Positions 15,872-24,365 are shown, counted from the stretch's first letter. The stretch is DNA of 35,373 bases from Rhodospirillales bacterium (GCA_947466085.1 CANIEC010000032.1:1-35373); one strand, 5' to 3'. Numbers and translations are program-made. The notes: generated from the sequence alone by a model not told the origin.

Positions 15872-17293
15872 TCACAACGCCTTCAACGTTTCCAGCACCC
15901 GGGGCTGCGGCCAGGTCCAGCCGCTCGCGCTCTCGTAGGCGCGCATCGCCCGCAGCACGGTCGCGTCGGCGCGCGGCGCCCCGATGATCTGCAGGCCGAC
16001 CGGCAGCCCGGCCCTGGTCAGGCCGGCCGGCATCGAGGCGGCGGGCTGGCCGGTTAGATTGCAGGGCAGCGTGTAGGGCGCCCCCTTGGTCCAGCGCAGG
16101 AACGCCTCGGAATTGTAGAGCGTCTCCACCGGTGGTCCGGCCGTCGGCGAGACCGGCGCAAGCAGCAGATCGAAGTTGCGATGCCAGAGCGCGAGGTCAC
16201 GCGCCAGCTTGCTCCTCGCCTCGAAGGCTTGGGCATAGTCGGCGAGCGTGATCGCCAGACCCTTTTCCATGAGCGCGCGCAGTCCCGGGTCGAGCTTGGC
16301 GTGAAGCTGGCTCGGGATCTGCCGGAAGCGCGTGGCGAAGCTGCCGATCCACAGCGGCTCGAAATGCTGCTGCAGCGGTTCGAACATCGGACCGACTTCC
16401 TCGACATGCGCGCCGAGATCCTCGAAGCGCCGCGCCGCGGCGGCGACGAGCTCGCGCACCTCCGGATCGGCTTTCACATGGCCGAGGTCGAGGCTGAGGC
16501 CGATCTTCCAGCCGCGCACGCCGGCGTCCAGGCCCACCGTGTAGTCGCGCGCCTCGTCAGGCAGGGAACGCCAGTCGCGCGGGTCGGGGCCTGCCGTGAG
16601 GTTCAGCGCCATCGCCGTGTCGAGCACCGTGCGTGCCAGGACACCCTGGCTGATCACGTCGGCGAAGGGGGAATCGGCGGGATACTGCGGAATGCGCCCG
16701 TAGGAGGGCTTCAGGCCGACCAGGCCGGTGTGCGCCGCGGGGATGCGGATCGAGCCGCCGCCGTCATTTCCATGATTGAACGGGTTGATGCCCGCCGCGG
16801 TGAGCGCCGAGGCGCCACCGGAGGAACCGCCGGGCGAGTGGGCGAGGTTCCAGGGGCTGCGGGTGGTGCCCTGCAACGGCGAGTCGGTGAGGGCCTTCCA
16901 GCCGAACTCCGGGGTCGTGCTCTTGCCAAGAAGTATCATGCCGGCAGCAAGAAACCTGTCGGTGACGGCAGCGTTGTCGCCCGCCGGAGTCTCGTCGGTC
17001 GAGTGCGATCCGTACCGCGTCGGCCAGCCCTTTACGTTCGTCGTATCCTTGATCGTCGTCGGAATGCCGTCGAACGGCGACAGCGGTTGGCCCTTCTGCC
17101 AGCGGGCTTCGGCCGCTCGCGCGGCAGCACGTGCGCCGTCAGCATCGATAAGGACCAGTGCGTTGAGATGAGGTTGCAGTTTCGATGCGCGCTTCAACAT
17201 GGCATCGACGATATCAACCGGAGAAACCTCTCCTCGCGACATAAGTTTTGAGAGTTCCGATGCGGAAAGCCAGTCGAATGCAGAGTCAGACAT
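15872..17293 (-). CDS. Amidase (amidase-signature family)
   Basis: The 473-aa protein is an amidase-signature enzyme, hydrolysing carboxamides to acids and ammonia. The catalytic triad fits exactly by spacing: Lys82 (TTIKDTTN), cis-Ser157 (SPGGSSGGA) and nucleophile Ser181 (DGGGSIRIPA), 75 and 24 residues apart as in GatA. The rest of the signature (GLVGLKPSYGRIP) is intact, and length is normal. Relatives act on aromatic amides, aliphatic amides or amide herbicides. It is not likely to be GatA itself since no gatC or gatB is adjacent. ATG 17293 is chosen over a TTG two codons earlier. The gene is monocistronic here. Confidence 0.93.
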   Translation of the reverse strand: MSDSAFDWLSASELSKLMSRGEVSPVDIVDAMLKRASKLQPHLNALVLIDADGARAAARAAEARWQKGQPLSPFDGIPTTIKDTTNVKGWPTRYGSHSTDETPAGDNAAVTDRFLAAGMILLGKSTTPEFGWKALTDSPLQGTTRSPWNLAHSPGGSSGGASALTAAGINPFNHGNDGGGSIRIPAAHTGLVGLKPSYGRIPQYPADSPFADVISQGVLARTVLDTAMALNLTAGPDPRDWRSLPDEARDYTVGLDAGVRGWKIGLSLDLGHVKADPEVRELVAAAARRFEDLGAHVEEVGPMFEPLQQHFEPLWIGSFATRFRQIPSQLHAKLDPGLRALMEKGLAITLADYAQAFEARSKLARDLALWHRNFDLLLAPVSPTAGPPVETLYNSEAFLRWTKGAPYTLPCNLTGQPAASMPAGLTRAGLPVGLQIIGAPRADATVLRAMRAYESASGWTWPQPRVLETLKAL

Positions 17294-17401
17294 GCGCAAT
17301 TGGTCGGTTCTCGACGGAGGTTGGATGTTTCAGAGTGCGTGGGAGACAACAGTGTCGACTCTGATTTCTCCTAAGTCGAGAGCGTATTGGAGAGAACCGC
17401 G

Positions 17402-17710
17402 ATGGAAACCGTTACCGCACTTGTCGCCGCCGGCGCCGCTTTCGGACTGAGCTGCTTCATCGGTCGCTCGCTGACCGCGTCCTTCACCCTCGTCGCTCTC
17501 GGTGGCCTGCTCTCGGGAGCCGCCTTCGCCGTTCTGTTCTTCGTGTCGACCGTGACGGTTGGCCATTTCGTGCCCCAGATTTTCGAGCCCTGGCTGCTCG
17601 GCGTCCATTTCATCGCGTTGATCGCCGTGGCGCCGCTCGGCGGTGCCCTCATTGCGGCGCTGACGCACCGGCATGTCGAGCGTGTCGACGCGGCGCGCCT
17701 GCCGTTCTAG
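17402..17710 (+). CDS. Small hypothetical membrane protein
   Basis: The 102-aa product is not recognised. It is very hydrophobic, with about three membrane helices (roughly residues 3-24, 27-52 and 62-86) and a short charged C-terminal tail (THRHVERVDAARLPF). ATG 17402 follows GGAGAG at about 17386-17391. A CTAAG element 30 bases upstream could be part of the promoter. The gene is divergent from the amidase and precedes a metallo-hydrolase gene by 72 bases. No function can be assigned; low complexity and small size leave some doubt, though the RBS supports it. Confidence 0.55.
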   Translation: METVTALVAAGAAFGLSCFIGRSLTASFTLVALGGLLSGAAFAVLFFVSTVTVGHFVPQIFEPWLLGVHFIALIAVAPLGGALIAALTHRHVERVDAARLPF

Positions 17711-17730
17711 ACGCGAAACGGGCGTCTTTC
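17709..17730 (+). terminator. Weak hairpin terminator
   Basis: AGACGC (17709-17714) pairs with GCGTCT (17722-17727) and is followed by a short T-run (TTTC). It begins within the stop codon of the small membrane protein gene. The stem is only 6 bp, so termination would be partial. Confidence 0.35.
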
Positions 17731-17782
17731 CCGCAACCGCCTTGCAACGCTAATCTCCCCGGCAAACAGGGGAGGGCAGGGA

Positions 17783-18670
17783 ATGGTCGAAGTGAAGCTC
17801 GGCGCCGGCACGGCCGTGCGCATCGAAGAGAGCTACGAACCGAACTTCGACGCCAAGGCTTTCTTCCCCGACTGGGATCCCGCGGTCGTTGACCGCCATC
17901 GCGGCTGGCTTTTGCCGGCGCACTACGACGAGGCGTCGGGCTCCCTGAAGCTCAGTGTCCATAGCTGGCTGCTGAAGATCGGCGGCAAGACCATCCTGAT
18001 CGACACCTGCGTCGGCAATCACAAGTCGCGTCCTCATCGTCCGAAGTGGCACCTGATGGAGACGAAGTATCTCGAGCGGCTGAAGGCGGCCGGCGTCGAG
18101 CCCGACCAGATCGACATGGTGATGTGTACGCATCTCCATGTCGACCATGTCGGCTGGAACACGCGGCTCGAGAACGGCAGGTGGGTGCCGACGTTCAGAA
18201 ATGCGAAGTACGTGTTCAGCCGTGCCGACTACGATCACTACCTGAAGCTCGACAGTGATCCCGCGACCGGCCCGGTCAATGCAGGCTCCTTCCGCGACTC
18301 GGTGCTGCCGGTCGTCGAGGCGGGACTCACGCAGATGGTCGATGGCGCGATCCAGCTCGATGAGAATCTCAGGATCGAGCCGGCCCCGGGGCATACGCCG
18401 GGCACGATCGCCATCAGGTTCGAATCGCGCGGCGAGAAGGCGCTGTTCTGCGGCGACATCCTTCACCACGCGCTGCAGGTCTATCATCCCGAGTGGAACA
18501 GCTTCGCCTGTGCCGACGCCGTGGGCGCCCGCAAGAGCCGGCGCGCGGCGCTGGAACATTGCGCCGGCAGCGGCGCCCGGCTGATGCCGTGCCATTTCGG
18601 GGCGCCATTCAGCTGCCACATCGACCACAAGGACGATGGGTTCGTGCCGCGCTTCGGCGGGCAATTCTAG
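17783..18670 (+). CDS. MBL-fold metallo-hydrolase
   Basis: The 295-aa protein is a metallo-beta-lactamase-fold hydrolase with a complete di-zinc site: THLHVDH (His117, His119, Asp121, His122), a later His in PGHTPG, the FCGDILHH aspartate and the PCHFG histidine. The general form (HSWLLKIGGKTILIDTCVGN) resembles N-acyl-homoserine lactonase/AttM-like and alkylsulfatase-unrelated small hydrolases that open lactones or esters. It lacks a signal peptide and is probably cytoplasmic. RBS GGGGAGGGCAGGG precedes ATG 17783. It is followed after 11 bases by a NIPSNAP gene, a likely operon. Quorum-quenching lactonase activity is possible but not shown by sequence. Confidence 0.9.
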   Translation: MVEVKLGAGTAVRIEESYEPNFDAKAFFPDWDPAVVDRHRGWLLPAHYDEASGSLKLSVHSWLLKIGGKTILIDTCVGNHKSRPHRPKWHLMETKYLERLKAAGVEPDQIDMVMCTHLHVDHVGWNTRLENGRWVPTFRNAKYVFSRADYDHYLKLDSDPATGPVNAGSFRDSVLPVVEAGLTQMVDGAIQLDENLRIEPAPGHTPGTIAIRFESRGEKALFCGDILHHALQVYHPEWNSFACADAVGARKSRRAALEHCAGSGARLMPCHFGAPFSCHIDHKDDGFVPRFGGQF

Positions 18671-18681
18671 GGAGAGAGACG

Positions 18682-19008
18682 ATGATCTATGAAATGCGGG
18701 TCTACAGGTGCGTGCCCGGCCGTCTGCCGGCGCTGCTCAATCGGTTCAACACCATCACGCTCAAGATCTGGGAGCGGCACGGCATCAAGCAGGCCGGCTT
18801 CTTCACGACCCTGATCGGCGAGTCGAACCAGGAGCTGACCTATTTCCTCGCCTGGGAGTCGCTGGCCGATCGCGAGAAGAAGTGGAACGCCTTCGCGGCC
18901 GATCCGGAATGGCTGGCCAAGCGCGCCGAGACCGAGAAGGACGGCGCCATCGTCGAGAACGTCTCGGTGCAGATGCTGACGCCGACGGGCTTCTCGTCCG
19001 TCCAGTAG
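18682..19008 (+). CDS. NIPSNAP family protein
   Basis: This 108-aa protein is a NIPSNAP-domain protein (dimeric alpha+beta barrel type), with the typical opening MIYEMRVYRCVPGRLPALL, WERHGIKQAGFFTT and the central LTYFLAWESLADREKKW. Bacterial NIPSNAPs are often encoded with catabolic or transport genes; their role is poorly understood and may be in small-molecule binding or decay of reactive products. The ATG has a GGGAGAGA RBS and lies 11 bases downstream of the metallo-hydrolase, so the two are probably cotranscribed. A GC-rich hairpin follows. Length is that of a single-domain family member. Confidence 0.9.
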   Translation: MIYEMRVYRCVPGRLPALLNRFNTITLKIWERHGIKQAGFFTTLIGESNQELTYFLAWESLADREKKWNAFAADPEWLAKRAETEKDGAIVENVSVQMLTPTGFSSVQ

Positions 19009-19024
19009 AGACCGCTCCGCCCTG

Positions 19025-19052
19025 GGGCCCGCTTCCTTCGGGGGGCGGGCCC
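19025..19052 (+). terminator. GC-rich hairpin after the NIPSNAP gene
   Basis: GGGCCCGC (19025-19032) and GCGGGCCC (19045-19052) form a perfect 8-bp stem with a 12-base loop, 16 bases after the stop codon. There is no T-tract, so it may work with Rho or only stabilise the transcript end. Confidence 0.4.
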
Positions 19053-19160
19053 GATTGGCAATGTTCCACGCCCTGGCTTCGTGCCGGGAGGGTCGTGGGC
19101 GAGGGGTTGCCTGTGCGCGAAGTATGCTAGGCTTTTCGCAACACAGGGAGGAAATCAAGA

Positions 19161-20135
19161 ATGCAGCGTAGGACTTTTGCGACCGCAGGTACGGCGGCAT
19201 TGGTCGGGTCGCTGGCCGGTTGGCCGGCCCTTGCACAGAAGATCAGCGGCGACGTGCGGTTTCTCTGCGGCTTCGCGCCGGGCGGTACGGCCGACCTTCT
19301 GTGCCGCATCGTTGCCGAGGCCGTGACCTCTGAGGTCGGGCAGAAGGTGATCGTCGACACCAAGACCGGCGCCAGCGGTTTCATCGCCAACGAGATCGTT
19401 GCCAACGCACCGCCGGACGGCCGTACGATCGGCCTCGCCGCCATGGCGGCGATGTGCGTGTCGCCGGTGATGCCGGGGCAGAAGCTGCCGATCAACGTCG
19501 ACACCGACCTGACGCCGATCGCCAACATCGCCGGTGTCACCAACATGCTGGTGGTCGGCAAGCACATGCAGTACCGCACGGTTCCGGAGATCATCGACTT
19601 TGCGAAGAAGAACCCCGGCAAGCTCACCTATGCGTCGGCGGGCAACGGGACGTCGCAGCATCTGGCCGCCGAGCTCTTCAAGAAGATGGCCGACGTCAAC
19701 ATCCTTCACGTGCCCTATCGCGGCGGCGCGCCGGCCATCCAGGACATGATCTCGGGCAATTGCGACATGATGTTCGGCAACATGCCGGAGTTCCTGGGAC
19801 AGATAAACGGAGGCGGTCTGATTCCCGTTGCATTCGGCTCGCCCAAGCCTTCGCCGATGTTTCCCAACCTGCCGTTGATGTCGACGTTCCTGCCGGGCTT
19901 CGAGGTGGTCAACTGGTTCGGCGTGTTCGGCTCGAAGGGGCTGCCGGCCGATCTGGTCGACTTCTGGAACAAGGCGCTCCGCGCGGCCGTCGCCAAGCCG
20001 GATGTCCAGAAGCGCTTCGCCGAGAGCGGCATGGATACGATCATCGGGTCGCCGGCCGAGTTCAAGGCGACGATCATGGCCGATCGCAAGAAGTGGGAAG
20101 AGGTCATCAAGGGCGCCGGCATGCGTGCCGACTGA
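19161..20135 (+). CDS. TctC/Bug substrate-binding protein
   Basis: The 324-aa product is a second Bug-type receptor. It has a twin-arginine-like signal (MQRRTFATAG) with cleavage around ALAQK, the ligand loop FAPGGTADLL, DTKTGASGFIANEIV, HVPYRGGAPAIQDMISG and a C-terminal VFGSKGLPADLVDFWN. Compared with the other Bug proteins here, its glycine loop and its sequence after the first strand (VRFLCGFAPGG) differ, so ligand specificity probably differs too. A good RBS (AGGGAGG) precedes the ATG. It is followed two bases after its stop by an alpha/beta hydrolase and then by a second, unrelated binding protein; no TctA/TctB permease is seen. Confidence 0.92.
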   Translation: MQRRTFATAGTAALVGSLAGWPALAQKISGDVRFLCGFAPGGTADLLCRIVAEAVTSEVGQKVIVDTKTGASGFIANEIVANAPPDGRTIGLAAMAAMCVSPVMPGQKLPINVDTDLTPIANIAGVTNMLVVGKHMQYRTVPEIIDFAKKNPGKLTYASAGNGTSQHLAAELFKKMADVNILHVPYRGGAPAIQDMISGNCDMMFGNMPEFLGQINGGGLIPVAFGSPKPSPMFPNLPLMSTFLPGFEVVNWFGVFGSKGLPADLVDFWNKALRAAVAKPDVQKRFAESGMDTIIGSPAEFKATIMADRKKWEEVIKGAGMRAD

Positions 20136-20137
20136 CG

Positions 20138-20947
20138 ATGCCTCTCGCCGCCACTTCACACGGGACCCTTGCCTACGACGTCGTGGATCTCGTGGCGCCA
20201 TGGCAACGGCCGCGCCTGCCGATCCTGTTCCATCATGGGATCGGTGCCAGTGCCGGAATCTGGGCGGGATGGCAGCCCGCACTGGCCGATGCCTACCGGC
20301 TCGTCACCTTCGATATGCGCGGCTACGGGCGCTCCAACATTCCGGCGGCGGACTTCAGGTGGTCGCTGGACCTGCTGGTCGACGACCTGTTTGCCGTCGC
20401 CGATGCCGCCGGGCTGGACCGCTTCCACCTCGTGGGTGAGTCGATCGGCGGGACGGTGGCGCTGGCGGCGGTGCTCGCCCGCCCGGCGCGGATCGCCACC
20501 CTCACCGTCAGCAACGGCGCCCATCTCGGGGCCTCGATCCAGAGGGTCGAGGCGTGGCGGCGCCAGCTCGATGAAGGCGGCTCAAAGGGCTGGTCCGACG
20601 CCTTCCTGCGAGACCGCTTTCACGACGATGTATTGTCGCCCGAGCGCCGTGCGTGGTTCGCCGCGGAACAGGAGAAGTGGCCGCGGGACTCCATTCTGAA
20701 TGCGCTGGGCGTGCTCATCGGCACCGACCTCACGTCCCGGCTGGCCGACATCAAGTGTCCGACCCTGCTGCTGCATCCCGACGGGAGCCCGTTCATCCCC
20801 GTGAGCGTCATGGCCGAGCTGCACAGGGGGCTGCCCGACGGCGAGCTGAACGTCTTCGGCAGGTCGCGTCATGGCCTGCCCTTCTCGCATGCTGCGCAAT
20901 GCGCGCAGGCCTTGCGGACTTTCCTCGACTCGCGCAAGGCGGACTGA
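20138..20947 (+). CDS. Alpha/beta hydrolase (3-oxoadipate enol-lactonase-like)
   Basis: The 269-aa protein is an alpha/beta-hydrolase with oxyanion-side motif FHHGIGASAGIW, DMRGYGRS, nucleophile elbow VGESIGG (Ser102), an acid in LLLHPDGSPF (about 216) and catalytic His245 (SRHGLPFS). The overall pattern resembles 3-oxoadipate enol-lactonases and related esterases, though specificity cannot be set. There is no signal peptide. Its ATG begins two bases after the stop of the upstream Bug gene, so translation is probably coupled, suggesting that it acts on the compound bound by the Bug protein. A family-1 binding protein follows 37 bases downstream. Confidence 0.9.
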   Translation: MPLAATSHGTLAYDVVDLVAPWQRPRLPILFHHGIGASAGIWAGWQPALADAYRLVTFDMRGYGRSNIPAADFRWSLDLLVDDLFAVADAAGLDRFHLVGESIGGTVALAAVLARPARIATLTVSNGAHLGASIQRVEAWRRQLDEGGSKGWSDAFLRDRFHDDVLSPERRAWFAAEQEKWPRDSILNALGVLIGTDLTSRLADIKCPTLLLHPDGSPFIPVSVMAELHRGLPDGELNVFGRSRHGLPFSHAAQCAQALRTFLDSRKAD

Positions 20948-20984
20948 TACCCGGATCGTCTGGCAGCCTTGAAGCGAGGAAGCA

Positions 20985-22352
20985 ATGAGACGGATTCTGG
21001 CTGGCGCCGCGGCGTTGGCGATCGCCTTCTCGGCCGTCCCGGGTTTCGCCCAGGAGAAGCTCGCCGTCTGGTGGGTCAAGGGCTTCTACAAGGCCGAGGA
21101 CGAGGCGCTGTTCGCCGCGATCACGAAGTTCGAGGCCAGGACCGGCGTGAAGGTCGACCTGTCCCAGTACGCGGCGGAGGACATGATCCCGAAGGCGGCT
21201 GCCGCCCTCGAGTCCGGTTCGCCACCTGACATTGCCTACTCCGACACATACGACGTCCGGATCGCGGCCAGGTGGGCCTTCGATGGAAAGCTCGAAGACA
21301 TTTCCGACGTCATCGAGCCGATGAAGGACCGGTTCCTGCCGGCCACCATAGAGACCGCGTACCTCTACGACGGCAAGGCCAGCAAGAAGGCCTTCTACGG
21401 TTTCGTGCTGAAGCAGCAGATGCTGCACGTCGAGTACTGGAAGGACATGCTGGCGACGGCCGGCTACAAGGAAAACGACATTCCCGGGACCTGGAAGGAA
21501 TACTGGTCCTTCTGGTGCGACAAGGTTCAGCCGGCCTATCGCAAGGCGACCAGCAGCCGAGTCCATGGCATCGGCAGGCCGATGGGCGTCGACTCGACCA
21601 ACTCGTTCCAGTCGTTCATGAGCTGGGTCGATGCCTACAACGTGAAGCTGGTCGACGAGTCGGGCAAGCTGTTGGTCGACGATCCCAAGGTGCGGGACGG
21701 GCTGATCGCCGCGCTGCGCGACTACACCGACGTCTATGCCAGGGGCTGCTCGCCGCCCGCGTCGACGGGCTGGAAGGACGGCGACGGCGCCGTGGCCTTC
21801 AACGATCGCACGACGATCATGACTCACGACCATTCGATCGCGATCGCGGCCAAGTGGCTGGACGATGCCAACAACCCGCGGCTCACGCCGGCGGAGCGCG
21901 CCGCCGGCCGCAAGGCCTACGACGAGCTGATCGCGACGGCGGGTCTCCCGAAGAAGCCCGATGGCACGCCGATGGTCTATCGCACGGTCGTCAAGATGGG
22001 CGTGATCTTCCGGGAGTCGAAGAACAAGATGCGTGCCCGCGAATTCCTGAAGGTCCTGCTCGAGGAAGAGAACCTTCGCCCCTATGTCGAGGCCGCGCTC
22101 GGCCGCGGGTTCCCGGTGACCAGGGCCGGCCAGGAGAGCCCGTTCTGGCAGGCCGACAAGCATCGCAGGACCGTGTACGACCAGTTCAAGACGTCACCGC
22201 AGCCTTCCGAGTTCGGGAAGAACTGGAAGTTCGCGCTCCTCGACGCCGAGAACGTCTGGGCCAAGGCGATGAACCGCGTGGTGACCGACAAGGTCTCCGT
22301 CGAGAAGGCCGTCGACGAACTCATCGCCCGCATCAAGGAAGTGGCCCGGTAG
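20985..22352 (+). CDS. ABC transporter extracellular solute-binding protein, family 1
   Basis: The 455-aa product is a periplasmic solute-binding protein of family 1 (maltose/oligosaccharide-type cluster). It has a Sec signal peptide (MRRILAGAAALAIAFSAVPG, cleavage after GFAQ), LAVWWVKGFYKAEDEA, an open PKAAAALESGSPPDIAY segment and MLHVEYWKDML followed by GTWKEYW. It ends with a region rich in charged residues. Such proteins bind sugars, polyols or glycerol phosphates. It has no permease or ATPase genes nearby and follows an alpha/beta hydrolase by 37 bases, with a modest RBS (AGCGAGGAAG). Its 3' end overlaps the convergent LysR gene by 20 bases. Confidence 0.9.
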   Translation: MRRILAGAAALAIAFSAVPGFAQEKLAVWWVKGFYKAEDEALFAAITKFEARTGVKVDLSQYAAEDMIPKAAAALESGSPPDIAYSDTYDVRIAARWAFDGKLEDISDVIEPMKDRFLPATIETAYLYDGKASKKAFYGFVLKQQMLHVEYWKDMLATAGYKENDIPGTWKEYWSFWCDKVQPAYRKATSSRVHGIGRPMGVDSTNSFQSFMSWVDAYNVKLVDESGKLLVDDPKVRDGLIAALRDYTDVYARGCSPPASTGWKDGDGAVAFNDRTTIMTHDHSIAIAAKWLDDANNPRLTPAERAAGRKAYDELIATAGLPKKPDGTPMVYRTVVKMGVIFRESKNKMRAREFLKVLLEEENLRPYVEAALGRGFPVTRAGQESPFWQADKHRRTVYDQFKTSPQPSEFGKNWKFALLDAENVWAKAMNRVVTDKVSVEKAVDELIARIKEVAR

Positions 22353-23250
22353 AGCCGCGCTGCGCGCGAGGGCGGGGGGAGAACGAGGCCCTGAGCTGGT
22401 CGGCGAACTGTTCGACCTCGGCACGCCAGCGCAGGGCGGGATCCCAGACGGCGGCCAGATCCATGCCCAGCACGATGCCGTTGGCCACGATCTTGGCGGT
22501 GTGCAGGTCCGTGCGTGTGGTCGCCGGTATGACGGCGGTGCCGAGGCCGGCCCGGGCCAGTGCCAGGATCACCGTTCCCGAACCGCCCTCGTGGCGAATG
22601 CTGGGAGACAGGGACAGCAACCGCACCGCCGCGTCCAGGGTCAGGCGCGACTGGTACCCGCGGTCCAGCACCAGCAGGTCGCGCTCGCACAGCGCCCGGA
22701 GATCGATGCCGTTCCTGCGCTCGACACCGCTGAACGGCTTGGGCGACGCCGCGAGAATGTCGAGGCGCACGATCTGGTGATCGACGAGGCCGGCGTCGAA
22801 GCGCGGGCGCCCGGTGATGCCCATCGACGCGTCGCCGCTCAGCACGAGATCCTCGATCTCGACTCCGTTGGCTTCGATGACGGCGATCCGGATGTGTGGC
22901 TTGGCCCGCATGAAATCGGCGATGCCCGGCGCCACCACCGTCTCGATCGTGTGCGCCGTCGCCGCGACGGTGATCCGGACGGCGGGCTGCACGCTGTTGG
23001 CACGGGCGGCGGCTTCGAGCCGGGCGATGCCTTCGAGGGCCGACGAGGCCAGCGGCAGCAGATCGTGCGCGTCGGTGGTCGCGGCCATGCCGCGGCCCGA
23101 CGGCTCGAACAGGGGCAGCCCCAACCGGTGCTGCAATTCCGTGATGCGGCGTGACAGGGCTGACTGCGAAATATTGAGACGCTCGGCCGCCTCCACGAGG
23201 GATCCCGACCGATAGACGGCCACGAAGGATTCGAGCAGCCGCTTGTCCAT
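22333..23250 (-). CDS. LysR-family transcriptional regulator
   Basis: The 305-aa protein has a classical LysR N-terminal winged helix (DKRLLESFVAVYRSGSLVEAAERLN, SQSALSRRITELQHRLGLPLF) and a C-terminal ligand-binding domain with periplasmic-binding-protein fold. The start is ATG 23250, preceded by GAGG; a longer frame to 23295 would overlap the operator. It is divergent from a Bug plus TauD pair with 118 bases between, the classic LysR arrangement, and probably activates that operon in response to the Bug ligand or its metabolite. Its 3' end overlaps the convergent binding-protein gene by 20 bases. Confidence 0.93.
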   Translation of the reverse strand: MDKRLLESFVAVYRSGSLVEAAERLNISQSALSRRITELQHRLGLPLFEPSGRGMAATTDAHDLLPLASSALEGIARLEAAARANSVQPAVRITVAATAHTIETVVAPGIADFMRAKPHIRIAVIEANGVEIEDLVLSGDASMGITGRPRFDAGLVDHQIVRLDILAASPKPFSGVERRNGIDLRALCERDLLVLDRGYQSRLTLDAAVRLLSLSPSIRHEGGSGTVILALARAGLGTAVIPATTRTDLHTAKIVANGIVLGMDLAAVWDPALRWRAEVEQFADQLRASFSPRPRAQRGSTGPLP

Positions 23251-23276
23251 GACTGCAACATCCTCAGTAATTAGAC

Positions 23277-23298
23277 TGCAAATAATGCACTTCATGCA
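23277..23298. promoter_or_regulatory. Candidate LysR operator: three TGCA half-sites, 9-bp period
   Basis: TGCA occurs at 23277, 23286 and 23295, each 9 bases from the next, giving two overlapping TGCA-N5-TGCA palindromes that each satisfy the LysR T-N11-A rule; the second extends to ATGCA-N5-TGCAT. A fourth TGCA is at 23254. The cluster starts 27 bases upstream of the LysR ATG (23250) and about 70 bases before the Bug ATG. Its location suits autoregulation and activation of the divergent operon. Confidence 0.65.
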
Positions 23299-23368
23299 TA
23301 GGGTGGAACGGTGCTAGCGCTGCGTCAACCGCACCTGCCATGGGGCGGATCGAGAAGGGATCCTAGGG

Positions 23369-24349
23369 ATGAAGCGCCGCCACCTCCTGTCGCTCGCGTC
23401 TGCCGCCGCCGGATCGATGATCGCCAGCCCGGGCGCGCAGGCGCAGGGCGCCTATCCCGACCGGCCGATCACGCTGGTGGTCGCCGCGCCTCCGGGAGGC
23501 GGCACCGACATTGTCGGCCGCATGTTCGCCGAACATCTGTCCAAGGAGTTCGGGCAGCAGGTCATCGTCGACAACAAGGGAGGGGGCAACGGCAATATCG
23601 CCACGGCGCTCGTCGCGAAGGCCAAGCCGGACGGCTACACGCTGCTGATGCAGTACTCGTCCTTCCATTCGGCCAATCCGGCGATGATCAAGAACCTTAA
23701 CTGGTCGCCGAAAGACCTGACGGGCGTTGCCATGGGCGCGATCGCGCCGCAGCTCATCGTCATCGCCAAGAGGGTGCCGCCCGACACGCTGAAGGACTTC
23801 ATCGCCTACGCGAAGGCCAATCCCGGCAAGCTGAACTATGCCTCCTTCGGGCCGGGTTCCGTCGCCCATATCGGCGGCGTGATGCTGAACAAGGCCGCCG
23901 GCATCGATCTCGTCCATATCCCCTACAAGGGCGCCGGACCGGTGAGCGCCGATCTCGTGGCCGGCCAGGTCGAGCTGGCGGTCATGAGCCCGCCGTCGCT
24001 CGCGGCGCACATCCGCAACGGCAACGTGAAGGCGCTCGCGCTGGCGAGCGAGGCCCGCCTTCCCACGTTCCCCGACATTCCCACGACGGCTGAAGCGGGC
24101 CTGCCGGGTTTCATCTTCGATGCCTGGTACGGAATGTTCGCACCGGCGGGCACCCCGAAGCCGATCATCGACAAGTTGAACGCAGCGATGAGGAAGATCG
24201 CCAGGTTCGACGCCGTCGTGGAGCGATCGAACCAGCTCGGGATCGTCCTGAAGGACTGGACGCCCGAACAGTTCGACCGGTTCGTGGCCACCGAAGGCGA
24301 CGTCTGGTCGAAGATCATCAAGGAAAACAAGATCACACTCGACGAGTAG
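23369..24349 (+). CDS. TctC/Bug substrate-binding protein
   Basis: This 326-aa Bug-type periplasmic receptor has a twin-arginine-like signal (MKRRHLLSLA) with cleavage near AQAQG, then YPDRPITLVVAAPPGGGTD (ligand loop), VIVDNKGGGNGNIA, KPDGYTLL, HIPYKGAGPVSADLVAG and FAPAGTPKPIIDK. The glycine-rich PPGGGTD loop is closer to the carboxylate-binding consensus than in the other copies here. It is followed 16 bases later by a TauD-type dioxygenase and is divergent from a LysR regulator, so it is probably the binding partner of that locus. No TctA/TctB is adjacent. Confidence 0.93.
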   Translation: MKRRHLLSLASAAAGSMIASPGAQAQGAYPDRPITLVVAAPPGGGTDIVGRMFAEHLSKEFGQQVIVDNKGGGNGNIATALVAKAKPDGYTLLMQYSSFHSANPAMIKNLNWSPKDLTGVAMGAIAPQLIVIAKRVPPDTLKDFIAYAKANPGKLNYASFGPGSVAHIGGVMLNKAAGIDLVHIPYKGAGPVSADLVAGQVELAVMSPPSLAAHIRNGNVKALALASEARLPTFPDIPTTAEAGLPGFIFDAWYGMFAPAGTPKPIIDKLNAAMRKIARFDAVVERSNQLGIVLKDWTPEQFDRFVATEGDVWSKIIKENKITLDE

Positions 24350-24365
24350 GGCAACGGAGATAGTC

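Noticed and set aside
15872..17293. GatA subunit of the Glu-tRNA(Gln) amidotransferase
   Set aside because: The catalytic spacing matches GatA, but gatB and gatC are absent and the neighbours are unrelated; a general amidase is more likely.
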